Shown: positions 25,299 to 34,867 of the stretch, piece by piece
Layout of the letters: each line of letters starts with the position of its first letter
Position numbering within the stretch: position 1 is the stretch's first letter
Notes under the pieces: generated by a model
The model's input: the letters and a program-made list of their open reading frames with translations, nothing else
Databases searched by the model: none
What the model was told of the DNA's origin: nothing
Assembly: GCF_016907715.1 (NCBI RefSeq)
Contig: NZ_JAFBCM010000001.1
Span: 558,001 to 622,000 of the forward strand
Direction: 5' to 3'
Source: Tenggerimyces flavus
GTDB taxonomy: Bacteria > Actinomycetota > Actinomycetes > Propionibacteriales > Actinopolymorphaceae
Length of the DNA: 64,000 nt
Translations under genes and position numbers: made by a program

Positions 25299-26264
25299 CT
25301 ACCGCGCGAACAGCTCCGCGAGCGTGCCGAACCCGCCTCGGAGCGCCCGCTCGCCGAGCAGCGAGACCTGCTCGGCCTCGGCCGGCGTGAGGTAGGCGGT
25401 GGGGGACTTCCCGTGCACGCGGGCCAGCAGCAGGGCGCCGGTGTGGCGGAGGACTGCTGGCTCGTCGAGCGCAAGCCCGCCGGCGTCGCCGTACGCGCGC
25501 CAGAACGCCAGCGCACAGTCCTCCAGCGGTGACGCCAATGCGGGAAGGTGGATCGCCTTCATCGTCAGGTGGTGCAGCATGAACGCGACGTCGAAGACCG
25601 GGTTACCGCGGTGCGCCACCTCGAAGTCCAAAGCCCACAGCGAATCCGGCCCGATCAGCACGTTCTTCGGCGAGAAGTCCCCATGCACGAAGCACGTCGG
25701 CGCGGCCAGAAGCTCATCCAGGCAAGCCGAAACGAGCGGCGCGAGGTCGGTACGCCGGGCCGCGACCGTACGGTGGTACGGGTCGCCGCGTAGCTCCAGG
25801 AAGCCGTCCAACGAGGTAAACACCTCAGGTAGGTCGGAGACCGTCGCGGAGTGCCAGCGGCCCAGTGTCGAGCCCAACGTCGTACCCGCCCACGACACCA
25901 CGGTCCCGCCGAGCAGCTGGGTCCGCCACTCCACCCACGACGCGGGCGCGGCCGCCATCACCAGCACGAACCGTTCCGGATCGAAGTCCAGCAACCGCGG
26001 CGCCACCTCGGGCGTCAACGTCCCCACCAGCGACAGCGCGGCAGCCTCGACGGCCGCCCGTTCCATCCGGGCCGGCCACTCGTCGGCGACGGACAGGAAC
26101 GGCAGCGGCTGCTTGACCACCAGCCGCTCCGAGGGGCCGGTCACGAGGTACGTCGCCCCACTCACCCCGCCCGCCAGCACCGACACCGAGTCCGGCGGGG
26201 CGGCCAGCACACCGCGGGCGAGCAGGTGGGCGGCCACGTCGTCCAAGGTCAGAGGCGCAGTCAT
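25299..26264 (-). CDS. APH-fold kinase, possibly methylthioribose kinase-like
   Basis: The 321-residue protein has the aminoglycoside/choline kinase fold, with the catalytic loop CFVHGDFSPKNVLIGPD and the metal-binding LDFEVAHRGNPVFDVAF. The N-lobe stretch LVVKQPLPFLSVADEW strongly recalls MtnK (KQ-alanine/proline-LP and ESW pattern). With mtnA only 3.3 kb away, methylthioribose phosphorylation is a reasonable inference, but the protein is shorter than classical MtnK and the usual HGDLHTGS loop is not kept. A general small-molecule phosphotransferase is the alternative. ATG 26264 lies nearer the fold start than the longer frame. Confidence 0.7.
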   Translation of the reverse strand: MTAPLTLDDVAAHLLARGVLAAPPDSVSVLAGGVSGATYLVTGPSERLVVKQPLPFLSVADEWPARMERAAVEAAALSLVGTLTPEVAPRLLDFDPERFVLVMAAAPASWVEWRTQLLGGTVVSWAGTTLGSTLGRWHSATVSDLPEVFTSLDGFLELRGDPYHRTVAARRTDLAPLVSACLDELLAAPTCFVHGDFSPKNVLIGPDSLWALDFEVAHRGNPVFDVAFMLHHLTMKAIHLPALASPLEDCALAFWRAYGDAGGLALDEPAVLRHTGALLLARVHGKSPTAYLTPAEAEQVSLLGERALRGGFGTLAELFAR

Positions 26265-26350
26265 CGCCCCAGATGGTAGGGGAAACCCCACCCTCACGAC
26301 GCCTGTCCGCCGGATGCCCCCACGCTTCGCGGCTCCATAATGTGAGTGAC

Positions 26351-27646
26351 ATGACCAGCGCCTTGCCCGCCGTCCCCCCGCAGACGCAGAGCTTCCTGCG
26401 TCGCCTCGGGGCCCGCAGCCTCTACGTGATCACGGAGTTCCCGATCGCGATCGCACGCTTCGTCGTGCTGCTTCCCATGTTCCTGCTCGGCATCGGGACG
26501 TTCGTCACCGTGCTCGGCCTGCCGATTCTGGCCGGAACGTTGGGCATCTCGCGCGTCTTCGCCGACGTCGACCGGGGCCGGCTGACCAACGTGCAGGGCT
26601 GGCCGGCGCAGCGCCCGCAGTACCGTTCGCTCGAGGATCGCAAGGGCTTCTCGAAGCTGTTCGGGATGCTGGCGCAGGCGCAGCGCTGGGCGGACTGGGG
26701 ACACGGCATCATCGCGTTCGTTCCCGCACTCGTGGCGTTCATTCTCACCGTCACCTGGTGGTGCGCGGGCGTCGGCGGCACGTTGTCGTTCGTCTGGTAC
26801 CCGGCGATCCCGGACGGCGGCGACGGCGACCAGGGCCTGGCCGAGCTCATCGGCTTCGGCGAGGGCAAGGCGGCGAACGCCCTGCTGAGCACGATCATCG
26901 GCGTGATCTTCCTGGTGACGCTGCCCGCGATCGTGAAGTTCAGCTCCGGCATGCTGTCCGGCCTGGCCCGCTTCATGCTGACCAGCGACCGGGTGCAGGT
27001 GCTGCACGAGCAGGTGTCCGACCTGGCCGAGAGCCGCGACGCGGCGGTGTCGGCCGAGGCGTCGGCGCTGCGCCGGCTCGAACGCGACATCCACGACGGC
27101 CCGCAACAGCGACTCGTACGCCTCGCGATGGACCTGTCCACCGCCCAGCGTCGGCTACAGAAGGACCCCGACGCCGCCCAGCCGCTGATCGCCGAGGCGA
27201 TCGCCCAGACCCGCGAGACGCTGGACGAGTTGCGCGCGCTGTCGCGTGGCATCGCCCCGCCGATCCTCGCCGACCGCGGTCTGGCCGCGGCGCTGGCAGC
27301 GGTCGCGGCGCGGAGCACGGTGACGGTCGACCTCGAGGTCGCGATGCCGGGCGGCAGCCGGCTGCCCGCAGCGGTGGAGAACGCGGCGTACTTCGTCGTC
27401 GCCGAAGCGCTGACCAACGTGGCGAAGCACAGCCAGGCCACGCACTGCCGAGTCGACGTCTCCCGTACGACCGAGTCCATCCGCGTGATCATCACCGACA
27501 ACGGCGTGGGCGGCGCCCATCCCGCGAAGGGACACGGGCTGTCCGGGCTGGTCGACCGGGTCCGCGCGATCGGCGGCAAGCTCGACGTCGAGAGCCCCGT
27601 GGGCGGGCCGACCATCCTTGCTGCCGAGATCCCCTGCCCGATGTGA
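26351..27646 (+). CDS. Two-component sensor histidine kinase (HisKA_3)
   Basis: The 431-residue protein has a sensor region with about four membrane helices (residues ~25-210), then the dimerisation helix with phospho-acceptor His in LERDIHDGPQQRLVRLAMDL and an HATPase domain (VVAEALTNVAKHSQATH, DNGVGGAHPAKGHGLSGLVDRV). This is the NarX/DesK-like class. The response regulator follows 84 bases later. A CATAAT hexamer lies nine bases before ATG 26351, so the transcript may be leaderless. The gene's last bases are part of a 27-base duplication. Confidence 0.93.
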   Translation: MTSALPAVPPQTQSFLRRLGARSLYVITEFPIAIARFVVLLPMFLLGIGTFVTVLGLPILAGTLGISRVFADVDRGRLTNVQGWPAQRPQYRSLEDRKGFSKLFGMLAQAQRWADWGHGIIAFVPALVAFILTVTWWCAGVGGTLSFVWYPAIPDGGDGDQGLAELIGFGEGKAANALLSTIIGVIFLVTLPAIVKFSSGMLSGLARFMLTSDRVQVLHEQVSDLAESRDAAVSAEASALRRLERDIHDGPQQRLVRLAMDLSTAQRRLQKDPDAAQPLIAEAIAQTRETLDELRALSRGIAPPILADRGLAAALAAVAARSTVTVDLEVAMPGGSRLPAAVENAAYFVVAEALTNVAKHSQATHCRVDVSRTTESIRVIITDNGVGGAHPAKGHGLSGLVDRVRAIGGKLDVESPVGGPTILAAEIPCPM

Positions 27647-27718
27647 CCCCCAAGGCCCCAAAGCGAGTGGGCGGCCCAACGCTGTGCCTCCCTGCCGAGA
27701 TCCCCTGCCCGATGTGAC
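27621..27718 (+). repeat. 27-base direct duplication at the kinase stop codon
   Basis: The same 27 bases occur at 27621-27647 and 27692-27718, 71 bases apart. The copy starts CTGCCGAGATCCCC and contains the kinase stop TGA. A looser match extends leftwards (GTGGGCGG at each unit). This looks like a partial tandem duplication of the gene's 3' end. Confidence 0.85.
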
Positions 27719-27730
27719 ACCCTCGACCCC

Positions 27731-28375
27731 ATGCGGGTCGTGATCGCCGAGGATTCGGTACTGCTCCGAGAAGGTCTGGTCCGGTTGGTCGAGGAGCACG
27801 ACCACACGGTGGTCGCCGCGGTGGGCGACGGCACCACGCTCGTCGAGGCGATCGAGGAGCACCGGCCGGACATCTCCATCGTCGACGTACGGATGCCACC
27901 GAGCCACACCGACGAGGGTTTGCGGGCCGCGATCGAGGCCCGCAAACGCGTACCGGGGGCGCCGATCCTGGTGCTGTCGCAGTACGTCGAGGAGTCGTAC
28001 GCCACCGACCTGCTCGCCGACAAGGTGGGCGCGGTCGGTTATCTGCTGAAGGACCGCGTGGTCGACGTCGACGAGTTCATGGACGGGCTCAACCGCGTCG
28101 CCGGCGGGGGTACGGTGCTCGACCCGGAGGTCGTCTCGCAGCTCCTCGTCGCCCGTCGCGATCCCTTGACGACGCTGACGCCGCGCGAGCGCGAGGTGAT
28201 CGGGCTGATGGCGGAGGGACGTACGAACACCGCGATCTCCCAGCGGCTCGTGGTCTCCGAGGGCGCGGTCGAGAAGCACGTCAGCAACATCTTCGCCAAG
28301 CTCGGCCTGGCCCCGTCCGACTCCGACCACCGCCGGGTGATGGCGGTCCTCGCCTACCTCCGACCGGGCAGCTAA
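27731..28375 (+). CDS. NarL/LuxR-type response regulator
   Basis: The 214-residue protein has a receiver domain with the phospho-acceptor Asp in ISIVDVRMPPSHTDEG, a Lys in YLLKDRV, and a C-terminal LuxR helix-turn-helix (LTPREREVIGLMAEGRTN, RLVVSEGAVEKHVSNIFAKL). It is the partner of the kinase just upstream. Targets are unknown. The gene ends 5 bases before a copy of the palindromic repeat element. Confidence 0.95.
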   Translation: MRVVIAEDSVLLREGLVRLVEEHDHTVVAAVGDGTTLVEAIEEHRPDISIVDVRMPPSHTDEGLRAAIEARKRVPGAPILVLSQYVEESYATDLLADKVGAVGYLLKDRVVDVDEFMDGLNRVAGGGTVLDPEVVSQLLVARRDPLTTLTPREREVIGLMAEGRTNTAISQRLVVSEGAVEKHVSNIFAKLGLAPSDSDHRRVMAVLAYLRPGS

Positions 28376-28379
28376 CCCG

Positions 28380-28519
28380 CCTCGATCTTTCGTCCGGCGG
28401 TGGGTTCGACCTGCCCGCCCCACCCCACCCTGGGGCCAATGATCATGTTTACATGGTCATTGGCCTCTTCACGTGGGGTGGACGCCAGGTAGAGGGGTCA
28501 TTGGCCGTGTAAGGCGACC
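28380..28519 (+). repeat. Palindromic repeat element PR, copy 1 (~138 bp)
   Basis: This sequence recurs at 51595-51732 in the same orientation, with about four bases in five identical. Shared blocks: CTCGATCTTTCGTCC, CGGTGGGTTCGACC, the central hairpin (28434-28465) and GTGGGGTGGACGCCAGGTAG. The hairpin has arms of 14 bases around TTTA; the one mismatch in this copy makes a G-U pair if the plus strand is transcribed. It fills the gap between two convergent genes. Confidence 0.75.
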
Positions 28520-29352
28520 ACGGTGACGATGCGCAGGGCGTCCGTGCCGGTCTGGACGGTCCAGCCGTCCTCGTGCTTGTCCAGGATGGTGCCCGGTGCC
28601 GTCGCCTGGCCGGGTGCCGGCCGCACGGCGAGGACGGTGGCTTCAGTGCCGTCCACGCGCACCTTCGCTTCGGGGCCCATCACGTTCAGCGCAGCTGCCT
28701 TTCGGACGAGGACGCTTGCCGGCTCGGTGAGGTCGAGCAGCTTCTCCTCGATCGTGAACGGCCTTGCCTCGGTGGCTCGCTCCGCATCCTGCGGCCTGCC
28801 CGGCTCTCCGGCCAGCGCGCTTGCCACGCCCTCCTCGAGCGTCTGCGCCATCAGGTCGAGCCAGCCGGCGAGGAACGTCACGGCGGTCAGCTCTTCGGGG
28901 AGGGTGGCTTCGCGCTGCGACATGATCGCGCCGGTGTCGAACTCCGGCGCGATCCGGTGCGTCGTGGCGCCGATCGTCGTCGCACCCTCGTACACCGCGC
29001 GCTGCGGGTTGGGGCCGCGGCCTTCGGGGAGGAGCGACGGGTGCACGTTGAACGCCCCACACGTCGGCACCGCGATGATCTCCGGCGGAATCAGCCGCGG
29101 ATAGGCGACCGAGACCACGAGGTCGGGGGCGAGGGCCGTGATCGCCGGGGTGGCGATGGGGCGGAGCCGCCCGGTGAGCAGAACGTCGGCGTCCGGCGGG
29201 AGGTCGAGAACGAGGGGGTTGGCGCCCCGGAGGGACCTGCCGACCGGCGGGGTGACCACGAGGACGATCCGGTGGCCGTGCCGTTCGGCCCAGTCCGCGA
29301 CGACGCGATAGGCGGGATGGAAGAACGTCATCACGACCACGCGCAGCGCCAT
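28498..29352 (-). CDS. Formyltransferase-family protein (methionyl-tRNA formyltransferase-like)
   Basis: The 284-residue protein has the formyl-transferase core. The Asn-x-His motif is in GAFNVHPSLLPEGRGPNP, the catalytic Asp in EFDTGAIMSQREATLPEE, and a C-terminal domain like that of Fmt follows (residues ~205-284). It is too diverged to call as the housekeeping Fmt. It may formylate a sugar amine or an amino acid, as in antibiotic or polysaccharide pathways. ATG 29352 was chosen because AAGGG lies just upstream; longer frames have no conserved sequence. Its last bases run into the PR repeat. Confidence 0.75.
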   Translation of the reverse strand: MALRVVVMTFFHPAYRVVADWAERHGHRIVLVVTPPVGRSLRGANPLVLDLPPDADVLLTGRLRPIATPAITALAPDLVVSVAYPRLIPPEIIAVPTCGAFNVHPSLLPEGRGPNPQRAVYEGATTIGATTHRIAPEFDTGAIMSQREATLPEELTAVTFLAGWLDLMAQTLEEGVASALAGEPGRPQDAERATEARPFTIEEKLLDLTEPASVLVRKAAALNVMGPEAKVRVDGTEATVLAVRPAPGQATAPGTILDKHEDGWTVQTGTDALRIVTVVALHGQ

Positions 29353-29469
29353 ATGCCCTTGTATAGCCGGGACTGCGCCGCGAGCGCGAACGAATATAGG
29401 CAGCGCCGCCTCCGAGTTGGGCACCCGCTGCCGATGGGTGCACCCTCCGTGGCCGCCTACAACGGAACC

Positions 29470-30819
29470 ATGAACTCCATTGCCACACTCCGCGACGCGG
29501 TCAAGGGCGCCGTCGTTCTTCCCGGTGACGCTACCTGGGAGCAGGAACGGCTCGCCTGGCATCTCACGAACGACCAACACCCGGCGGCGGTCGTCCACGT
29601 CACCGGCGTCGACGATGTCGTCGCCGCTGTCAATTTCGCCAAGCAGCATGGGCTTTCCGTCACCGCGCAGGCGCGTGGACACGGTGCCACAGCGGCGTTG
29701 CAGGGCGCGATCCTCCTTCGTACGTTGGGCCTCACCGCGATCGAGGTCGACGAGCAGGCGCGCATCGCGCGCGTCGAGCCCGGGGTGCGGTGGGGTGAGC
29801 TGAACGAGGTCCTGGCGCCGACGGGGCTCACCGGTCTGCCGGGCAGCTCGGGTGACACGTCCGTGGTCGGGTACACGCTCGGCGGCGGCCTCAGCTGGTT
29901 CGGGCGCAAGTACGGTCAGGCCGCGAACCACGTGCACGCTGTCGAACTCGTCACTGCGGACGGCGAGCCTGTGCGCGTGACCGCTGAGTCGGATCCGGAG
30001 CTCTTCTGGGCTGTGCGGGGCGGGGGTGGCGACTTCGGCATCGTGACGGCTTTGGAGCTTCGGCTGTTCGCCGAGCCGCAGATCTACGGTGGGCGGATGA
30101 CGTTCGCGGCCGAGCACGCGCGGGAGGTCTTCCGTTCGTTCGTCGCCGTGACCAAGTCGGCGCCCGAGGACCTGACGCTGTGGGCGTGGCTGATGAACAT
30201 GCCGGACGCGCCGATGATCCCCGAGCCGATGCGCGGGCGTTGGCTGGTGATGATCGATGCTGTGTACCTGGGCTCTTCGTCCGCTGCGGACGCGCTGCTG
30301 GCGCCAATCCGTGCCGCGGCACCTTTGCTGTCCGACACGGTGGGGACGGTGCCGTTGAACCAGCTGGACGGGGTGGCGAACGAGCCGGTGGATCCCGTTC
30401 CGGGCCTGCTGCAGGGGACGTTGCTGAGCGGCTTCGACGAGTCGGCGGTGGACGCGCTGATCGCGGCGGCCAACCCGGGCCAGCCGTCGCCGGTGGCAGT
30501 CTTCGAGGTCCGCCACCTCGGCGGAGCCTTCGCCCGCCCTCAGCCCACAGACGGCGCCGCGGGCGCGTTGGCCGAGCCGTACCTCCTCTTCTTCGGCGGC
30601 TTCCTCCCCTCGCCCGCCTTCACCCCGATCCTCGAGGCAGCGATGGGCGAGATCACCGAGGCGATGGCCACCTGGGACACGCAGCGGACGCACCTGAACA
30701 TGTCGTCCAACAAGCCCGTCGAAGTCCTCTTCCCCACCGACGTCCTGTCCTCCCTGCGCGCCATCAAGCACCGCCGTGACCCGAACGGAGTGATTCGCAG
30801 CAACCACCCCGTCGGGTAG
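29470..30819 (+). CDS. FAD-binding (BBE-type) oxidoreductase
   Basis: The 449-residue protein has the PP-type FAD domain, including QARGHGATAALQGAILL with the His used for covalent FAD linkage, LPGSSGDTSVVGYTLGGGLSW and FWAVRGGGGDFGIVTALEL. The GxC motif that gives the second FAD bond in berberine-bridge enzymes lacks its Cys here, so single covalent linkage is expected. Members oxidise sugars, alkaloids or other alcohols. There is no signal peptide. ATG 29470 is divergent from the formyltransferase-like gene (117-base gap). A long AT-rich hairpin follows the stop. Confidence 0.88.
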   Translation: MNSIATLRDAVKGAVVLPGDATWEQERLAWHLTNDQHPAAVVHVTGVDDVVAAVNFAKQHGLSVTAQARGHGATAALQGAILLRTLGLTAIEVDEQARIARVEPGVRWGELNEVLAPTGLTGLPGSSGDTSVVGYTLGGGLSWFGRKYGQAANHVHAVELVTADGEPVRVTAESDPELFWAVRGGGGDFGIVTALELRLFAEPQIYGGRMTFAAEHAREVFRSFVAVTKSAPEDLTLWAWLMNMPDAPMIPEPMRGRWLVMIDAVYLGSSSAADALLAPIRAAAPLLSDTVGTVPLNQLDGVANEPVDPVPGLLQGTLLSGFDESAVDALIAAANPGQPSPVAVFEVRHLGGAFARPQPTDGAAGALAEPYLLFFGGFLPSPAFTPILEAAMGEITEAMATWDTQRTHLNMSSNKPVEVLFPTDVLSSLRAIKHRRDPNGVIRSNHPVG

Positions 30820-30833
30820 TGCAACAGCCGTTT

Positions 30834-30891
30834 TGAAACACGTGTTGTAAAACACCTGTACTACAACAGGCGTTTTACAACACGTGTTTCA
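30834..30891. terminator. Long 26-bp hairpin between convergent genes
   Basis: The arm 30834-30859 (starting TGAAACACGTGTTGTAAAAC) pairs with 30866-30891 over 26 bases with a single mismatch and a 6-base loop. It is markedly AT-rich compared with its surroundings. The right arm includes the stop codon and last codons of the nitrilase-family gene. It is placed to end transcripts from both sides. Confidence 0.65.
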
Positions 30892-31864
30892 CATGGCCGA
30901 TCGTGCGCCCTGGTACGGGATCGCCCCGGTGATCGACGCGGACGAACGGCGGATGCTGCGCGGTATCGGTGAGAATGCCGTAGAGGTCAGGGCGGCGAAA
31001 CGCGTCGCCCTCGGTCTCGCGGTCGCGGAAGTCGCGGAGCCGGTCCAGGTCGAAGATCGCCGGATAGATGCCTTCGTGCTCGCCGGCTTCGACGACCAAC
31101 ATGTCCCGTGCGCTCGAGTCGGAGTTCGAGATGCCGTCGAAGGCGATCGAATGACCCTTGCCGGCGCCCGGATCGTTGGCCATCGCGATGGCGACCATGT
31201 TCTCGTCGGAGCGCGAGCGGAGCTGGCTGAGCCGGTACGTCTCCATGCTGCTGGCGTTCGGCACCAGGATGAGCTCGGCGCCGGCGAGCATGAGCGCGCG
31301 AGCGGCTTCGGGGAACAGTCGGTCGAAGCAGATCATCGCGCCGACCTGCACTGCTCCCGCTGCGGTGTCGAGCGTCGTCACGGGAAACCCGTCGCCGGGC
31401 GTGCACGCGGCCTCGCTCTGGCTGAACGCACAGGGGTGCACCTTGGCGTACGTCAACACGAGCTCACCGTGGCGATCGATCAGCGACACCGTGTTGCGGG
31501 GTAGGCCCGGCCAGTCCTCAAGGTAGGTCACCGCGATGGCCAGCTGGAGCTCTCGGGCGAGGTCGCGGAAGTGACGAACGAAGGCCGAGTTTCGGCCGAT
31601 GGCGAGTCCGCGCCAGATCTCGGCCGCGGGTGGCGACGGCGGTACGCGGTCGGTCCATCGGTCCGGCGAGCGATAGACGTCCGGGCCGTCCGGGTCGAGC
31701 GGAACGGCCGGGGCGAAGCCGATGCTGAACAGTTCGGGGAACAGCGCGACGTCCGCGCCGAGATGCTTCGCCTTGCGGCAGGCGGCCTCGCCGATGGCGA
31801 GGTTGGCGGCCTGGTCGTTCCCGGCCGCGGCGATCTGCAGCAGGGCGACGGTGAGCACAGACAT
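30875..31864 (-). CDS. Carbon-nitrogen hydrolase (nitrilase superfamily)
   Basis: The 329-residue protein has the Glu-Lys-Cys triad: Glu in LFPELFSIGFAP, Lys in LTYAKVHPCAFS, Cys in GAMICFDRLFPEAA. Members hydrolyse nitriles or amides, such as carbamoyl compounds; N-carbamoylputrescine or omega-amidase-like substrates are possible. There is no signal peptide. Its C-terminal codons lie inside the long hairpin, so the terminal IGHVKHVL may be set by the hairpin rather than by function. The gene is alone, upstream of a hairpin that ends the LAL gene. Confidence 0.88.
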   Translation of the reverse strand: MSVLTVALLQIAAAGNDQAANLAIGEAACRKAKHLGADVALFPELFSIGFAPAVPLDPDGPDVYRSPDRWTDRVPPSPPAAEIWRGLAIGRNSAFVRHFRDLARELQLAIAVTYLEDWPGLPRNTVSLIDRHGELVLTYAKVHPCAFSQSEAACTPGDGFPVTTLDTAAGAVQVGAMICFDRLFPEAARALMLAGAELILVPNASSMETYRLSQLRSRSDENMVAIAMANDPGAGKGHSIAFDGISNSDSSARDMLVVEAGEHEGIYPAIFDLDRLRDFRDRETEGDAFRRPDLYGILTDTAQHPPFVRVDHRGDPVPGRTIGHVKHVL

Positions 31865-31976
31865 TCGAGATCCTCCAGTTGGTGAGTGTCGACCCGGGTG
31901 GCGGTGCGAGTCGGCTGGAGGACCTCGTGGGGTGCCAGTCGGTCAAATCATCTGCATCGCAACGTACACCGAAAGA

Positions 31977-32032
31977 GAACGCGTGTCGTGGTACGTCTCC
32001 GCTCTTGCGAGGGTGTACCACGACACGCGTTC
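31977..32032 (-). terminator. 18-bp perfect hairpin after the LAL regulator
   Basis: GAACGCGTGTCGTGGTAC (31977-31994) is perfectly complementary to 32015-32032, loop 20 bases. It starts five bases beyond the stop of the minus-strand LAL gene and may end its transcript. It is also ~110 bases upstream of the nitrilase gene, so an operator is an alternative. Confidence 0.6.
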
Positions 32033-32036
32033 CGGT

Positions 32037-34667
32037 TCAGGCGAGCAGGAGGCTGCGCTCCGGGGAGTCGGTGTCGGAGGCGATGCCCAGGGTGTAGGCG
32101 GCGGCCGCGGCGTCGCGGCGGGTGCGGGCGCCGAGTTTGCTGAGGATGGCGGACACGTGGTGGTCGACCGTTCGCACCGACACCACCAGCTGCTGGGCGA
32201 TCTCCGCGTTCGTCAACCCACGCGCCAACAGGACGAGGACGTCGAGCTGCCGGTCGGTCAAGCCCGCCGGGTTGTTGCGGGTGCTCGACTGCACTCCACG
32301 CGGGATTCGCTGCACGCCGATCGCCTTCAGTCGGCGGCGCACGATCGTGGCCGTCGCGGTGGCGCCGAGCTCGTCCAGGATCGACAACGCCTGCAACATC
32401 GCCTCCGCCGACCCGGCGGCAGCCAGCTCCAGGGCTTGCTCGTACGGGTCCCCCACCCGCTCCCACGCAGCAGCCGCCGCACGCCACGAGCCGCTCAGCC
32501 CGGCCGCGTAGCCCTCGGCCAGCCCGGGGATCGACGTGACCTCCACCCCAGCGCGCGAAAGGTACCGCAGCAGCTCACCAAACGCAGGCGTGAACCCGTG
32601 CGGCAACAAGGCCAACACCCCGTCCCGCACGGCATGCGCGATGTCGTCGCGCCCGTTCAGGAAAGCCCACTCGACATAAGCCGTCGCCGCATACCGCAGG
32701 CCGGCCATCGACCGCAGCGACACAGCGCGCGACCACGCCGACGCCAACAGCTCCTGCGCCCGCGGATCCCCGCGCCGCGCCAGGAGGCGACCGTACGCCG
32801 GTGTGCTGAACAGGTCCAGCAGCCCCGGGTCCTCCACGGCAGAAGCCAACCGGCCGAACAAGGACTCCGCCAGCTCCCACTCGCCCCGACGCAGGTGCAG
32901 CATCGCCACATGCGCGTCCAGGGAGTACGAGTGGAACCACAACCCACGCTCAGAAGTGAAAGCCGAACCCTCGTCGAGCAAGGCAGGCAGCGACGACCAC
33001 TCCCCCTGGCAGAACAGCAACTCCACCAGGTTCGTGTATCCCCGCGCAGCCGCCTCGTGGTCCCCCGTCGCGAGCGCCAGAGCAAGGCTGTCCCGCAGAT
33101 ACTGACGCGCCGGCGCCCCCTGCAGAGCCAACTCGCCATGAGCGACGCCGAGATAGTTCAAGCACAGCGCGGCAAAGTCGGTCCGTCCCGCCGCGGCAGC
33201 GAGCGAACGGGCCTCCGTCAGCGCGGCGATCCCGGTCACCGGGTCGCCGGTCAACACCAGGATCGCGCCCCGGTAGTACGCCGCCGCCGCACGCACCGAG
33301 TCCGACGACGTCGACGAAGCCACCGACACCGCCCGGTCGATCGTCGACAGGGCACCCGACGTGTCGCCCGCCATCAGCTGGTGGCGCGACTGCCGCAGCA
33401 ACGTCTCCGCCAGCTCGACCGGCGACCCCACGACCTCGCGCAACGTGATCGCGGAGTCCCCGACCACCACGGCCTCGGTGAAGCGGTGCGCGATGTGCAG
33501 CTCCCAGGCGTAATCGTCAAGCACAGCAGCACGTTCGGCCACCGGAAGCGAGTCGACGTACGGCAACAACGCCTCGAAGAACACCAGCGCCTGCCGGTGC
33601 GACCCCGCCTGCGTGGCCTCCCGCGCGGCCTGCGGCGCGTACTCCAGCACCGTCGCGACATCTCCCGCCGCCACCGCGTGGTGGATCAGGCACGACAGCG
33701 GAGCGTTCCCGAGCTCGAGCATCTTCCGCACCAGGTCGGCGTGCATCGTACGGCGACGAATCGGCGCCAGCGACTGCTCCAGGGCGCGCCGAGCGATCTC
33801 ATGCCGGAATCGCAGGCCGGTCCCGTCCAGCTCGATCAGCCCCGAACGTTCGGCCACCGACAGCTCGTGCAGAGCATCCCCGACCACGTGCCGCGCGACC
33901 TCGAGCGTGATCGCCCCCGGCAGGATGCACAGCTGCTCCAGCACCCGCAGCGTCGACAGGTCGAGCGACCGCAGCCGCGCGAGCACCGCGTCGACCACGC
34001 TCGTCGGCACCCCGCCCGCGGCGGCACCAGCGGCGAGCACCTCAGTCACGAAGAACGGGTTGCCAGCCGTCAGCTCGTGCAGCTCACGAGCGTCCCAGCC
34101 GGACCCCGAAGCCAACGTACGCACGGACTCGACCGTCAACGGCGACAGCGCGAGCCGGTACACCCGGCTGTCGGCGAGCGCCCCCAGCACCGGCCGCAGC
34201 GGGTGGCGGGCGTCGACCTCGTCGTCGCGGAACGTCAGCACCAGCACCACGCGCAACCGGTACAGCCGCCGCGCGAGGTAGTGCAGCAGGTCCAGCGTCG
34301 CGTCGTCGGCCCAGTGCACGTCCTCGATCACGAGAACGGTCGGGTGCGCGCCGTCGAGCTCAGCGCACAGCGCATCGAAGATCTGGTCGGGCGAGCCGGC
34401 GGCGAGGGCACGCTCCAGTGGCCCGCCCGAACCGCGAGCGGCGTCGCGAAGCGGCGCCAGAGCCGGCGGCGCGAGCATGTCGTCGCAGCTACCGACCATG
34501 ACCTTGACGCCGCCCCCCACGCGGCGCAGGAACTCACGGACGAGGGAAGTCTTGCCGATTCCCGCCTCGCCCGTCAGCAGGACGGCGGTGCTGTGACGTG
34601 TCGTCGCCGCGGCGACCGCGGCCATGAGGGTCTGGACATGATCATGACGTTCGAACAGTGCTTCCAT
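32037..34667 (-). CDS. LAL-type ATPase regulator with LuxR DNA-binding domain
   Basis: The 876-residue protein has an N-terminal AAA/NB-ARC-like ATPase with Walker [14 protein letters not shown] (residues ~30-42) and Walker [20 protein letters not shown], a long helical repeat region, and a C-terminal LuxR helix-turn-helix ([39 protein letters not shown]). This is the large ATP-binding LuxR family, which often activates secondary metabolism or sugar use. Its position after the BTAD regulator, 200 bases downstream, suggests a linked regulatory pair. The space between them shows nothing else. Confidence 0.93.
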   Translation of the reverse strand: MEALFERHDHVQTLMAAVAAATTRHSTAVLLTGEAGIGKTSLVREFLRRVGGGVKVMVGSCDDMLAPPALAPLRDAARGSGGPLERALAAGSPDQIFDALCAELDGAHPTVLVIEDVHWADDATLDLLHYLARRLYRLRVVLVLTFRDDEVDARHPLRPVLGALADSRVYRLALSPLTVESVRTLASGSGWDARELHELTAGNPFFVTEVLAAGAAAGGVPTSVVDAVLARLRSLDLSTLRVLEQLCILPGAITLEVARHVVGDALHELSVAERSGLIELDGTGLRFRHEIARRALEQSLAPIRRRTMHADLVRKMLELGNAPLSCLIHHAVAAGDVATVLEYAPQAAREATQAGSHRQALVFFEALLPYVDSLPVAERAAVLDDYAWELHIAHRFTEAVVVGDSAITLREVVGSPVELAETLLRQSRHQLMAGDTSGALSTIDRAVSVASSTSSDSVRAAAAYYRGAILVLTGDPVTGIAALTEARSLAAAAGRTDFAALCLNYLGVAHGELALQGAPARQYLRDSLALALATGDHEAAARGYTNLVELLFCQGEWSSLPALLDEGSAFTSERGLWFHSYSLDAHVAMLHLRRGEWELAESLFGRLASAVEDPGLLDLFSTPAYGRLLARRGDPRAQELLASAWSRAVSLRSMAGLRYAATAYVEWAFLNGRDDIAHAVRDGVLALLPHGFTPAFGELLRYLSRAGVEVTSIPGLAEGYAAGLSGSWRAAAAAWERVGDPYEQALELAAAGSAEAMLQALSILDELGATATATIVRRRLKAIGVQRIPRGVQSSTRNNPAGLTDRQLDVLVLLARGLTNAEIAQQLVVSVRTVDHHVSAILSKLGARTRRDAAAAAYTLGIASDTDSPERSLLLA

Positions 34668-34867
34668 CGGAGTTTCCCCACCCGCACCTGTAGCAAAGCC
34701 TGTATGGACACCTGGCCCTACAGCTCGAGGTTGCTCAGCGTGAAACCCTGGAACTTCACCGCAACGCCCCTGCCGTCGCCACGTCGCCCTGACCTGACGG
34801 CGTGGTGGATCCCTCTGCGTGACAGAGTGGCGGGTCGATGCTGTGGGAAACGCTGTGGGGACCGTCG

